This document shows positions 53,356 through 62,387 of a stretch of DNA of 64,000 nt, piece after piece. Numbering within the stretch: position 1 is the first letter of the stretch; each line of letters starts with the position of its first letter. The stretch covers positions 86,453 to 150,452 of the forward strand of contig NZ_OCTP01000009.1 of assembly GCF_900232825.1 (NCBI RefSeq). The letters are read 5' to 3'. A model generated the notes under the pieces. It ran no database searches, was not told the DNA's origin, and saw only the letters and a program-made list of their open reading frames with translations. The DNA comes from Anaerococcus sp. Marseille-P3625. GTDB taxonomy: Bacteria > Bacillota > Clostridia > Tissierellales > Peptoniphilaceae. Both the position numbers and the translations under genes were made by a program.

Positions 53356-54348
53356 ATGAGATTAGGTATTTTAGGGGCAGGTAAAATTGTAAATGAAATC
53401 TTGCCTGTTATAAAAGAAATTGACGGAATAGAAGTCCTTGCAATTGCTGCAAGAAATGAAGAAAAACTAAAAAGACTATCCAAAGAATATCAAATCGTAA
53501 AATATTATTTATCCCTTGACGAATTGATAAATGACGATGAGATTGAAGTTATTTACATAGGATTGCCAAATAACTTGCACTATGAAGTCATGAAAAAAGC
53601 CATAGAAAAGGGCAAGGATATAATTTGCGAAAAGCCTTTTACATCAAATTTCAAACAAACAGAAGAAATTATTAACTTGGCAAAAGAAAAAGAAGTTATA
53701 GTCCTTGAAGCTATAAGCCATAGATTCATAGCAAATGCCATAAAAGCCAAAGAAATGATAAAAGATTTGGGAGATATAAAAATTGTTTCTCTCAACTATT
53801 CTCAATATTCATCAAGATATGACGATTTTAAAAAAGATATCATAGCTCCAGCTTTTTCCAAAGAATTTTCTGGTGGAGCTTTGATGGATATAAATTTGTA
53901 CAATATTTCTTTTGTGATTGATAGTTTTGGTCTACCACAAGATGTCAAATATTTTGCCAATATCGAAAAAGGCATAGATACCTCTGGGATTCTTATACTA
54001 GATTATGGAAACTTTAAGGCTTCTTTGATTGGATCTAAAGATTCTATTGCTAAAACGTCAAATACTATCCAAGGAAATAAAAAAACTATGCAAATTCCTG
54101 GCTCAGTCAGCACTTTTGAAAAATTTGAAATCATAAACACTGATGGCAGCAAAGAAAATTTTGATTTTAATTTAAAAAATAAACACAGATTATATTATGA
54201 ATTTGTAAAATTTAAGGAAATAATAGACAAAAGAGATATAAAAGAAGCCAACCAATTGCTAGAACTAACTAGAAATTATATGGAAGTTTTAACCAAAGCA
54301 AGATATTTTGCTAAAATATATTATCCTGATGATAAAATAGCCGAATAG
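53356..54348 (+). CDS. Gfo/Idh/MocA family oxidoreductase
   Basis: A 330-residue NAD(P)-dependent oxidoreductase. The N-terminal Rossmann motif is 'LGILGAGKIVNEILP', and 'YIGLPNNLHYEVMKKAIEKG' and 'DIICEKPFTSN' hold the conserved EKP lysine. The C-terminal beta-sheet domain contains 'FSGGALMDINLYNISF'. Family members oxidise or reduce sugars, inositols or related alcohols. I start at ATG 53356 behind AAAGGAG; an in-frame ATG at 53314 has no site. It is divergent from the M16 gene and upstream of a mannose-type PTS, which could supply its substrate; that is inference. Confidence 0.85.
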   Translation: MRLGILGAGKIVNEILPVIKEIDGIEVLAIAARNEEKLKRLSKEYQIVKYYLSLDELINDDEIEVIYIGLPNNLHYEVMKKAIEKGKDIICEKPFTSNFKQTEEIINLAKEKEVIVLEAISHRFIANAIKAKEMIKDLGDIKIVSLNYSQYSSRYDDFKKDIIAPAFSKEFSGGALMDINLYNISFVIDSFGLPQDVKYFANIEKGIDTSGILILDYGNFKASLIGSKDSIAKTSNTIQGNKKTMQIPGSVSTFEKFEIINTDGSKENFDFNLKNKHRLYYEFVKFKEIIDKRDIKEANQLLELTRNYMEVLTKARYFAKIYYPDDKIAE

Positions 54349-54442
54349 TGTATTAAATGATGAAAAAATTTGTTATAATAAAAGCATAAAGAATTTCTAT
54401 TTGGAATTATTTATAAGTATTTATTAAAAGAAGGGAGAAATT

Positions 54443-55441
54443 ATGGTTGGAATAATACTAGCAAGTCATGGTCACTTTGCAGAAGGTATTAAAGAATCTG
54501 CTCAAATGATTTTTGGAGAGCAAGAAAATTTTGAATCAGCTATTCTTTTGCCATCAATGGGACCTGATGACTTAAAAAAAGACTTAGAAGCTTGTATTAA
54601 CAAGATGGATACCGATCAAATTTTATTTCTAGTTGATTTATGGGGCGGTACACCTTTTAATCAAACTTCAAACTTGCTAGAAGGTCACGAAGATAAGTGG
54701 GCTATAGTAGCTGGAATGAACCTACCTATGGTGATTGAAGCTTTATCAGAACGCTTTAGCAATGAATCTTCTCACGAAATAGCAAAAGCCATTATTGGAT
54801 CTGCCAAAGAAGGAATAAAAATCAAACCTGAAGATTTAAACCCTAAGGAAGATGAAAAAATTAGCAATAATGAAATCGCTACCAATCCACAAGTTGTTGG
54901 AGCAATTCCAGAAGGAACTGTAATAGGTGATGGCAAAATAGACATAGTTCTAGCAAGGGTTGATACACGTCTTTTACATGGTCAAGTAGCTACAACCTGG
55001 ACAAAAACAACAAAACCAGATAGGATTATCGTTGTATCAGATTCAGTTAGCAAAGATGAACTTAGAAAGAGCATGGTAATGGAGGCAGAACCACCAGGAG
55101 TAAAGGCTCACGTAGTACCAGTTTGGAAGATGAAAGAAATACTCGAAGACCCAAGATTTGGAAATACACGTGCTATGCTTTTGTTTGAAAAACCACAAGA
55201 TGTTTTGCAATTATTAGATTTAGGTGGACAACTAGAAAAAGTAAATATCGGTTCAATGGCTTACTCAGAAGGCAAAGTAAATCTTACAAGTGCTGTTTCA
55301 GCAAATGAAGATGATGTAAAAACTTTAGAAGAATTGATAAGTCGTGGAATAAAATTTGACGTAAGAAAAGTTCCATCTGATAAATCAGAAAATATAGACA
55401 GTATGCTTAGCAAAGCAAAAACACAATTGAAAATGAATTAG
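54443..55441 (+). CDS. mannose-family PTS EIIAB component
   Basis: A 332-residue fusion of EIIA (1-~130) and EIIB (~160-332) of the mannose/fructose/sorbose PTS family. The EIIA phosphohistidine is His9 ('LASHGHFAEG'), and the EIIB phosphohistidine is His179 ('VDTRLLHGQVATTW'). A hinge rich in Pro/Glu (~130-160) joins them. PEP phosphate passes HPr to His9 to His179 to sugar. GGGAGA precedes the start. Together with the IIC, IID and DUF956 genes it forms a complete permease operon; the sugar is likely glucose or mannose but is not proven. Confidence 0.92.
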   Translation: MVGIILASHGHFAEGIKESAQMIFGEQENFESAILLPSMGPDDLKKDLEACINKMDTDQILFLVDLWGGTPFNQTSNLLEGHEDKWAIVAGMNLPMVIEALSERFSNESSHEIAKAIIGSAKEGIKIKPEDLNPKEDEKISNNEIATNPQVVGAIPEGTVIGDGKIDIVLARVDTRLLHGQVATTWTKTTKPDRIIVVSDSVSKDELRKSMVMEAEPPGVKAHVVPVWKMKEILEDPRFGNTRAMLLFEKPQDVLQLLDLGGQLEKVNIGSMAYSEGKVNLTSAVSANEDDVKTLEELISRGIKFDVRKVPSDKSENIDSMLSKAKTQLKMN

Positions 55442-55450
55442 GGGGAATTT

Positions 55451-56266
55451 ATGAATATTTTAAATATTATTTTGATATTTGTAGTAGCCTTTCTAGCAGG
55501 TTGTGAAGGAATACTAGATCAATTCCAATTTCACCAACCGCTAGTTGCTTGCACTCTTATTGGTCTTGTAACAGGCCATCTTAAAGAAGGTGTAATGCTT
55601 GGTGGATCACTACAATTATTAGCTTTAGGTTGGGCAAACATAGGCGCTGCAGTTGCTCCAGATGCTGCTTTAGCATCAGTTGCAAGTGCTATTATTATGT
55701 CATTAGCGCTAAGTGGTGGAAGTACAAATGTAAGTGAAGCAATCTCAACAGCTATAGCCTTAGCTATACCACTTTCTGTAGCAGGTTTATTCTTGACAAT
55801 GCTTGCAAGAACTTTTGCAATTCCTATGGTTCATGCAATGGATGTAGCTGCAGAAAATGCAGATTTTGCAAAAATAGAAAGAATACACTGGGCAGGAGTT
55901 GCTATGCAAGGACTTAGAATTGCAATACCAGCACTTATCCTTTGCTTTATTCCTGCAGAAGTTGTAACAAATACCCTAAAAGCTATGCCTGAATGGTTAA
56001 AAGGCGGAATGCAAGTAGGTGGTGGAATGGTTGCTGCTGTTGGTTATGCCATGGTATTAAATATGATGAGTACCAAAGAAACATGGCCATTCTTTGCTTT
56101 AGGTTTTGTAATTGCAGCAATACCACAAATTACTTTAATCGGTCTTGGAATTATTGGAGTTGCCTTTGCCTTAATTTATATGAAGCTTAAAGGTCTTGCT
56201 CTAAATTCTGGAAGTCAAAATGCCGCTTCAGGAGATCCTCTAGGGGATATCATAAATGACTATTAA
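55451..56266 (+). CDS. mannose-family PTS EIIC component
   Basis: A 271-residue membrane protein with ManY-type helices: 'CEGILDQFQFHQPLVACTLI', 'GHLKEGVMLGGSLQLLALGW', 'NIGAAVAPDAALASVASAII' and 'LGIIGVAFALIYMKLK'. IIC and IID together form the sugar channel. It begins 9 bp after EIIAB with an AGGGGG site and precedes IID by 11 bp. Confidence 0.93.
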   Translation: MNILNIILIFVVAFLAGCEGILDQFQFHQPLVACTLIGLVTGHLKEGVMLGGSLQLLALGWANIGAAVAPDAALASVASAIIMSLALSGGSTNVSEAISTAIALAIPLSVAGLFLTMLARTFAIPMVHAMDVAAENADFAKIERIHWAGVAMQGLRIAIPALILCFIPAEVVTNTLKAMPEWLKGGMQVGGGMVAAVGYAMVLNMMSTKETWPFFALGFVIAAIPQITLIGLGIIGVAFALIYMKLKGLALNSGSQNAASGDPLGDIINDY

Positions 56267-56277
56267 GGAGGATTGGA

Positions 56278-57246
56278 ATGACTGATAAATTAGAAAATAA
56301 AAAAGTTGATGATAGTGAACTTGTAAAAAATGGAACAAAATTAGAATTATCGGAAAAAGTTAGAAGAAATATCTGCAATAGACATCAATTCTTACAAGGT
56401 ACATGGAACTTTGAAAGAATGCAAAACGGTGGTTGGGCATTCGCTATGATTCCTGCTATTAAGGCTTTATATACTAACAAAGACGATCAAGTCAAAGCTT
56501 TAAAGCGTCACTTGGAATTTTACAACACCCACCCTTATGTATCAGCTCCAGTTTTAGGTGTAACTCTTGCTATGGAAGAAGAAAGAGCAAACGGAGTTGA
56601 AATCGATGATGCTGCAATAAACGGCGTAAAAGTAGGAATGATGGGACCGCTTGCTGGTGTTGGAGATCCAGTTTTCTGGTTTACAATTAGACCTATTTTA
56701 GGAGCTTTAGGTGCATCTTTAGCCCTTTCTGGAAATATTTTAGGACCAATTATTTTCTTTGTATTTTGGAACCTAATCAGATATATTTTCCTTTGGAAAA
56801 CACAAGAATTTGGCTATAAAGCAGGAAAAGAAATAACTAAAGACTTATCTGGCGGACTTTTAGGAAAAGTTACCTTGATGGCATCAATTTTAGGTATGTT
56901 TGTAATTGGAGCCCTTGTTCAAAGATGGGTAAATGTAAACTTTAGCGTAGTAATTACAAGAGTTCTTCAACAAAAAGAAACATTTATCGATTGGGCAAAT
57001 CTACCAGCTGGAGCCGATGGAGTAAAACATGCTATGGAAATGTACTCAACTTATGGTGCTAATGCCCTAAGCCCAGAGAAGGTTACAACTTTACAAGATA
57101 ACTTAAATATTCTTGTACCAGGCTTAGTTCCATTGTTACTAACACTTGGAATTTCTAAGCTTCTTAAAAAAGATGTATCTCCAATTGTAATTATTTTAGC
57201 TTTATTTGCAATAGGAATAATCGCTAGATTACTTCACTTAATGTAA
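56278..57246 (+). CDS. mannose-family PTS EIID component
   Basis: A 322-residue ManZ-type subunit. 'RHQFLQGTWNFERMQNGGWA', 'LKRHLEFYNTHPYVSAPVLG', 'VKVGMMGPLAGVGDPVFWFT' and 'LTLGISKLLKKDVSPI' are conserved. The acidic N-terminal ~20 residues are an extension. It has AAGGAGG upstream. It completes the IIAB-IIC-IID set. Confidence 0.93.
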   Translation: MTDKLENKKVDDSELVKNGTKLELSEKVRRNICNRHQFLQGTWNFERMQNGGWAFAMIPAIKALYTNKDDQVKALKRHLEFYNTHPYVSAPVLGVTLAMEEERANGVEIDDAAINGVKVGMMGPLAGVGDPVFWFTIRPILGALGASLALSGNILGPIIFFVFWNLIRYIFLWKTQEFGYKAGKEITKDLSGGLLGKVTLMASILGMFVIGALVQRWVNVNFSVVITRVLQQKETFIDWANLPAGADGVKHAMEMYSTYGANALSPEKVTTLQDNLNILVPGLVPLLLTLGISKLLKKDVSPIVIILALFAIGIIARLLHLM

Positions 57247-57249
57247 TTT

Positions 57250-57618
57250 ATGGCACAATCTCAAAATTCTAAGATAGATTTGACAATCGAAGCTAAGCAT
57301 TTACAAGGTCTTACAAGTTCTGGAAATATTATAATAGGCGATAGGGCTTTTGAGTATTATAATCGAAGAAACCCCAATGATTTTATACAAATTCCTTGGA
57401 AAGAGATAGATCTTGTAACAGCAGAAGTTATCTTTAAAAACAAAATCCCACGATTTGCAATACACACAAAGAAAAATGGAGATTTTATATTTTCAAGCAA
57501 AGATAACAAACTCACACTTAGAAGTATAAATAAGTATATAAGTGATGACAAACTTAGGAAATCTCTCGGCTTTTTAGATTTTATAAAAGCCAAAATAAAA
57601 AAGCAAAAGCTCTCTTAG
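57250..57618 (+). CDS. DUF956 (ManO-like) PTS-associated protein
   Basis: A 122-residue soluble protein of the DUF956 family, commonly found downstream of mannose-type PTS operons in Firmicutes. Its 'GNIIIGDRAFEYYNRRNPND', 'IQIPWKEIDLVTAEV' and 'FAIHTKKNGDFIFSSKD' blocks match. The function is not established; it may modulate the permease. It starts 3 bp after IID with no visible ribosome site, so it is probably translated by coupling. Its stop codon lies in the loop of the terminator hairpin. Confidence 0.85.
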   Translation: MAQSQNSKIDLTIEAKHLQGLTSSGNIIIGDRAFEYYNRRNPNDFIQIPWKEIDLVTAEVIFKNKIPRFAIHTKKNGDFIFSSKDNKLTLRSINKYISDDKLRKSLGFLDFIKAKIKKQKLS

Positions 57619-57628
57619 GAGAGCTTTT
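57607..57628 (+). terminator. terminator overlapping the DUF956 stop codon
   Basis: The stem AAGCTCTC/GAGAGCTT with loop TTAG, which contains the TAG stop, is followed by a T run. Confidence 0.9.
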
Positions 57629-57661
57629 TAAAATTTAAGGATGAAAACATTTTCTAAATAC

Positions 57662-57690
57662 TAGTCAAATATATGTTTTTGCTATATAAT
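57662..57690 (+). promoter_or_regulatory. promoter for the EF-G-like gene
   Basis: TAGTCA (57662-57667) and perfect TATAAT (57685-57690) are separated by 17 bp. Confidence 0.5.
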
Positions 57691-57757
57691 TTATCTATAG
57701 AGATTTAGAAGGCATTTTTGAAGTTATTAATATAAATGTTTTCATAAAGGAGGAAAG

Positions 57758-59815
57758 ATGAAAGTTTACAATACATCAAAGATTAGAAATTTGGCCTTGG
57801 TAGGCCATTCTGGTAGCGGAAAGACAACTCTTGCAGAAGCTTTGCTATACAGAACTGGCGCAATTGATAAAAAAGGTAGAGTTGAAGACGGAAATACAGT
57901 ATCAGATTATGACAAACAAGAAAAAAAGAGACATATTTCAATTCAATCTTCTATAATACCAGTAGAGTACGAAGGTTATAAAATTAATTTTATAGATTCA
58001 CCAGGATTCTTTGATTTTGAAGGAGAAGTGCTTCAGGCTTTAAGAGCAAGCGAAGCGGCTTTATTTGTAATAGATGGAGAAAATGGCATAGAAGTTGCAA
58101 CAGAAAAATATTGGAACTATACTCAAGAAATTAATTTGCCATCAATTATATTTGTAAATAAATTAGATAAAGAAAATGCTAATTTCAACAAAATTGTATC
58201 AGATTTGCATATAGAATTTGGCAACAAAATTATTCCTTTAACACTTATGCTTGGAGAAGGCGAGAAGTTTGAAGGCGTTATAGATGTTTTGGACAAAAAA
58301 GCTTACACCTATCAAAATGGCGAGAAAAAAGAAGTGGAAATACCAGAAATTAGACTAGCAGAAGTTGAAACCGTTTATGATGAAATTATAGAAGCTGTTG
58401 CAGAAACAGATGACTCACTTATGGAAAAATTCTTTGAAGGAGAAAAATTCTCAGAAGAAGAATTCAGAAAAGGTCTTAGTGAAGCAATCTTAAACGGTAG
58501 CGTAGTTCCTTTAATTGCAGGATCTAGCGAAAAAGAAATCGGTCTAAGCCAATTATTAGAAGTTATTTGCAAATATATGCCATCAATAGATGATGAATCT
58601 GCCAATATCGGATTTAGAGTTAAGGAAGGATATGAAGCTTTCCAAACAAAAGAAGACGCACCATTTTCAGCTGTAGTATTTAAAACTATTGCAGATCCAT
58701 TCGTAGGAAAAATTTCTGTTTTCAAAGTTTTATCTGGTGCTGTTAATAAGGATGATAAAATTTTTGATGTTAGCAAAAACGAAGAAGTTAAGGCAAGCAA
58801 CCTATTTTTCCTAAGAGGAAAAGAACAAATCAAAACTGATAAGGTAATTGCTGGAGATATTGGAGCTTTCACAAAATTAGATGTTCTTTCAACAGGAGAT
58901 AGCCTTGCTAGCAAGGATAAACCGATAGAATATAAGTCAATAAAATATCCAAAACCAGTTTTATTCTATGCAATAAAAGCAGTAAGCAAAAACGATGAGG
59001 ATAAGATATCAGAAGCTTTACAAAAACTTATAGAAGAAGATCCAACATTTAAAGATGAAAGAAATATGGAAACAAGCCAACAAATTTTATCTGGACTTGG
59101 AAATGTTCAACTAGAAGTTATAATGGATAAATTACGCGACAATTATGGCGTAAATACAGAAGTTGTAGAATACAAAATCCCTTACAGAGAAACAATCAAA
59201 GGCAAATCAGATGTTCAAGGAAAACACAAAAAACAATCTGGTGGAGCTGGACAATATGGAGATGTATTTATAAGATTTGCACCAACTGATGAAGAATTTA
59301 TCTTTGATGAAGAAGTATTCGGTGGCGCAGTACCTAAAAACTACTTCCCGGCTGTAGAAAAAGGTCTTGAAGAATCATTATCAGAAGGACCACTTGCAGG
59401 ATATAAGGTAACAGGAATACATGCAACCCTATACGATGGATCTTACCATCCAGTAGATAGTAACGAGCAAGCCTTTAAAACAGCTGCAAGAATTGCCTTC
59501 AAAAAAGGAATTGAAGCAGCAAATCCTATCTTGCTAGAACCAGTTATGAAACTTGAAATAAGAGTTCCAGAAGCTTACATGGGCGATGTAATGGGAGATA
59601 TGAACAAAAGACGTGGAAGAATCCTTGGAATGGATCCACAAGCTGACGGTAGTCAAATAATTATTGCAGAAGCACCACTTGCAGAAGTTTTAAATTATGC
59701 GATTGACCTAAGAAGCCAAACATCAGCAAGAGGTTCATTCTCAATGGAATTTGTAAGATACGACGAGGTTCCAAAAGAAATTACAGAAAAAGTTATAAAA
59801 GATAGAGCTGAATAA
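57758..59815 (+). CDS. EF-G-like translational GTPase (EF-G2 type)
   Basis: A 685-residue five-domain protein homologous to elongation factor G. G1 is 'GHSGSGKT' (16-23), unlike the AHIDAGKT of true EF-G. G3 reads 'DSPGFFDF', placing Phe84 at the position of EF-G's catalytic histidine, and G4 is 'NKLDKE'. Domains II-V include 'GAVNKDDKIFDVSKN', 'SGGAGQYGDVFIRFAP', 'GEVFGGAVPKNY'-like residues and 'YKVTGIHATLYDGSYHPVDS'. This divergent group (EF-G2) does not replace EF-G; its role is unclear and it may hydrolyse GTP poorly. AAAGGAGG precedes the start. It lies 19 bp upstream of a branching enzyme. Confidence 0.87.
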   Translation: MKVYNTSKIRNLALVGHSGSGKTTLAEALLYRTGAIDKKGRVEDGNTVSDYDKQEKKRHISIQSSIIPVEYEGYKINFIDSPGFFDFEGEVLQALRASEAALFVIDGENGIEVATEKYWNYTQEINLPSIIFVNKLDKENANFNKIVSDLHIEFGNKIIPLTLMLGEGEKFEGVIDVLDKKAYTYQNGEKKEVEIPEIRLAEVETVYDEIIEAVAETDDSLMEKFFEGEKFSEEEFRKGLSEAILNGSVVPLIAGSSEKEIGLSQLLEVICKYMPSIDDESANIGFRVKEGYEAFQTKEDAPFSAVVFKTIADPFVGKISVFKVLSGAVNKDDKIFDVSKNEEVKASNLFFLRGKEQIKTDKVIAGDIGAFTKLDVLSTGDSLASKDKPIEYKSIKYPKPVLFYAIKAVSKNDEDKISEALQKLIEEDPTFKDERNMETSQQILSGLGNVQLEVIMDKLRDNYGVNTEVVEYKIPYRETIKGKSDVQGKHKKQSGGAGQYGDVFIRFAPTDEEFIFDEEVFGGAVPKNYFPAVEKGLEESLSEGPLAGYKVTGIHATLYDGSYHPVDSNEQAFKTAARIAFKKGIEAANPILLEPVMKLEIRVPEAYMGDVMGDMNKRRGRILGMDPQADGSQIIIAEAPLAEVLNYAIDLRSQTSARGSFSMEFVRYDEVPKEITEKVIKDRAE

Positions 59816-59834
59816 TTACAAAAAGGAGCGAGCA

Positions 59835-61829
59835 ATGGCAAAGTGGAAAATACTAGAGATTGACCCTTGGTTAAAAGATTATGAAAATGACATTAATCTT
59901 AGGATGAATGAATTTGATAAAGAAAAAAATAGAATTTTAAATAACGGGCAGACTCTCAAAGACTTTGCCAATGCTCATCAATATTATGGCTTTCATAAGG
60001 TAAAGAATGGCTGGATATACAGAGAGTGGGCGCCAAATGCCCAAAGTCTATACTTAATTGGAGATTTCAACAATTGGAATAGACATTCCCATCCCCTAAA
60101 AAAAATAAATGATGGTGATTGGGAAATTTTCATCAAAGGAATAAGAACACTTGCTCATAAATCCAGAATCAAAGTCCTAGTTGAAGCAAATGGAAAAATA
60201 AAAGATAGGATTCCTTTGTATGCAACAAGAGTTGAAAGAAATGAAAATCTTGACTTTGCTGCGATAATAGAAAATCCGAGAAAGAATTTTTCCTGGACCG
60301 ATGAAAATTTTAAAATCAAAAAAGAAAATATCCTCCTTTACGAAGCCCACATTGGAATGGCTTCCGAAGAAGGCAAAGTTTCTTCCTACAAAGAATTTGA
60401 GAAGCAAATGCTTCCTAGGATAAAAAAAGATGGCTACAACACAATCCAACTAATGGCCATAGCTGAACACCCTTATTATGGTTCGTTCGGTTATCAAGTT
60501 AGCAATTTTTACGCACCAAGTTCTTGGTATGGTGAAAATAACGACTTAAAATCTTTAATCAATAAGGCTCACGAAATGGGCCTAAATGTAATAATGGATT
60601 TGGTTCATTCTCATTCAGTAAAAAATACAGCTGAAGGAATCAACGAATTTGACGGCACAGACTATCAATTTTTCCATAGCGGAGATGAGGGAAATCACCC
60701 TGATTGGGACAGCAAACTTTTTGATTATGGCAAGCCGGAAGTAATCCACTATCTTTTATCAAATATAAAATATTGGCTTGAAGAATATCATTTTGATGGT
60801 TTTAGGTTTGATGGTGTAACCTCAATGATTTATAAAAATCATGGACGTGGTGAAAATTTTGATAATTACAGCAAATATTTTTCTATGAATACCGATATTG
60901 AAGCCATTAATTATCTACAACTAGCCAATGAATTAATTAGAGAAATTAAGCCGGAAGCTATTACAATTGCAGAAGATATGTCCGCAATGCCAGGAATGTG
61001 CTTGCCGGTAAAATTTGGCGGAGTAGGCTTTGATTATAGGCTTGCTATGGGCATGCCAGATTTTTGGGAAAAAACACTTAAAAAACGCGATGAAGATTGG
61101 GATTTAGGTAATATGTGGTATGAATTATCAACCCATAGACCAGAAGAAAAACGCATAGCCTATGTAGAAAGCCACGATCAAGCATTAGTAGGTTCAAAGA
61201 CAATTATATTTCAATTGGCAGATAAAGAAATGTATGAGTCAATGGATAAAAACAGAGAAAATATAATCATCGATAGAGCCATAGCCCTACACAAAATGAT
61301 AAGATGGATAACAATATCAATGGGCTCTGACGGATATTTAAACTTTATGGGAAATGAAGCGGGTCATCCTGAATGGATAGATTTTCCGAGGGAAGGCAAT
61401 GGCTATTCTTACGATTATGCTAAGAGAAAATGGTCAATTCTTGATGCTGCCTACCTAAAATATTCTTATTTGGGAGAATTTGACAAAGCTATGCTCAAAT
61501 TTGTTCAAAAATATAAGCAATTAGGCTCAACGATATTTAGACTATGGTTAGATAACGATAGAAAAGTTATTGCCTTTAGAAATAAGGAAATAATTTATAT
61601 ATTTAATTTCCATCCAACAAATTCTTACGAATCATTTGCCATACCAATTCACGATACAGGGAAATTTAGAACAGTTCTAGACACAGATGAAAGTAGATTT
61701 GGAGGCCTTAATAGAATAAGTAAAGACTATATTTACACAGCAGAAAAACTAGAATGCACAGACTATGACGGAATCAAAATTTATATACCATCTAGAACTG
61801 CCCTAGCTTTGGAAAAGTGTGACCAATGA
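59835..61829 (+). CDS. 1,4-alpha-glucan branching enzyme (GH13, GH13_8-like)
   Basis: A 664-residue GH13 enzyme that introduces alpha-1,6 branches into glycogen-like glucan. The N-terminal CBM48-type domain is ~50-145 ('GWIYREWAPNAQSLYLIGDF'). The catalytic barrel has 'FRFDGVTSMIYKNHGRG' (nucleophile Asp), 'ITIAEDMSAMPGM' (acid/base Glu) and 'YVESHDQALVGSKT' (stabilising Asp). The N-terminus 'DPWLKDYENDINLRMNEFDK' is the signature of the eukaryote-like GH13_8 subfamily rather than the bacterial GlgB type. No other glycogen genes are in the window. It overlaps the SGNH hydrolase gene by 4 bp. Confidence 0.88.
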   Translation: MAKWKILEIDPWLKDYENDINLRMNEFDKEKNRILNNGQTLKDFANAHQYYGFHKVKNGWIYREWAPNAQSLYLIGDFNNWNRHSHPLKKINDGDWEIFIKGIRTLAHKSRIKVLVEANGKIKDRIPLYATRVERNENLDFAAIIENPRKNFSWTDENFKIKKENILLYEAHIGMASEEGKVSSYKEFEKQMLPRIKKDGYNTIQLMAIAEHPYYGSFGYQVSNFYAPSSWYGENNDLKSLINKAHEMGLNVIMDLVHSHSVKNTAEGINEFDGTDYQFFHSGDEGNHPDWDSKLFDYGKPEVIHYLLSNIKYWLEEYHFDGFRFDGVTSMIYKNHGRGENFDNYSKYFSMNTDIEAINYLQLANELIREIKPEAITIAEDMSAMPGMCLPVKFGGVGFDYRLAMGMPDFWEKTLKKRDEDWDLGNMWYELSTHRPEEKRIAYVESHDQALVGSKTIIFQLADKEMYESMDKNRENIIIDRAIALHKMIRWITISMGSDGYLNFMGNEAGHPEWIDFPREGNGYSYDYAKRKWSILDAAYLKYSYLGEFDKAMLKFVQKYKQLGSTIFRLWLDNDRKVIAFRNKEIIYIFNFHPTNSYESFAIPIHDTGKFRTVLDTDESRFGGLNRISKDYIYTAEKLECTDYDGIKIYIPSRTALALEKCDQ

Positions 61830-62308
61830 AAATAGTGTGCTTGGGAGATTCTTTTACTGAAGGTTTTTTGGTGGGAAAAACCTATGCGGACTATTTGAAA
61901 GATCAGGGCCATGAAATAGTAAACTTAGGCGTTAATGGAGATACGACATCTTTAATTAACGAGAGATTTATTGGCGAAGAATCAGATGTTCTGATAATTT
62001 TTGCAGGAACTAATGATTTTTATCAAAATATTCCAGTGGAAGAAGCTTTTGAAAATATAAAAGAAATTTTAAACAAATCGAAGTCCAAGAAAAATATTTT
62101 AGTAATACCACCCTTAGTCGAAGAAGAAGACGCCTATCCAGTATACAAACTTATAAACAATTCCATAAATTATTATGGACAAATCTTAAAAACTTTAAAT
62201 ATGCCAGTTGTTGATGCAAGGGAAATCGAATCATCTTATATAGATGGCATTCACATGAGAGAAGAATTTCATCAAAAATTGGCAGAAAAAATAAGAGAAC
62301 TTTTATAA
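61826..62308 (+). CDS. SGNH/GDSL-type hydrolase
   Basis: A 160-residue cytoplasmic esterase-like protein. Block I is 'CLGDSFTEG' (catalytic Ser), followed by 'LGVNGDTTSLI' (Gly), 'IFAGTNDF' (Asn) and 'DGIHMREEFHQKLA' (Asp-x-x-His). All SGNH catalytic residues are present. Substrates of this family are acyl or acetyl esters; the specific one is unknown. It starts within the branching enzyme stop (ATGA overlap) and is followed by a terminator. Confidence 0.87.
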   Translation: MKIVCLGDSFTEGFLVGKTYADYLKDQGHEIVNLGVNGDTTSLINERFIGEESDVLIIFAGTNDFYQNIPVEEAFENIKEILNKSKSKKNILVIPPLVEEEDAYPVYKLINNSINYYGQILKTLNMPVVDAREIESSYIDGIHMREEFHQKLAEKIRELL

Positions 62309-62311
62309 ATT

Positions 62312-62332
62312 AGCAGCTAAGGCTGCTTTTTT
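62312..62332 (+). terminator. Rho-independent terminator after the SGNH gene
   Basis: The perfect stem AGCAGC/GCTGCT around TAAG is followed by six T residues. Confidence 0.9.
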
Positions 62333-62387
62333 ATTTGCAAAAATAGTATACAATGAAAGAAGAATGAATTTAACAAAGGAGAAGTTT

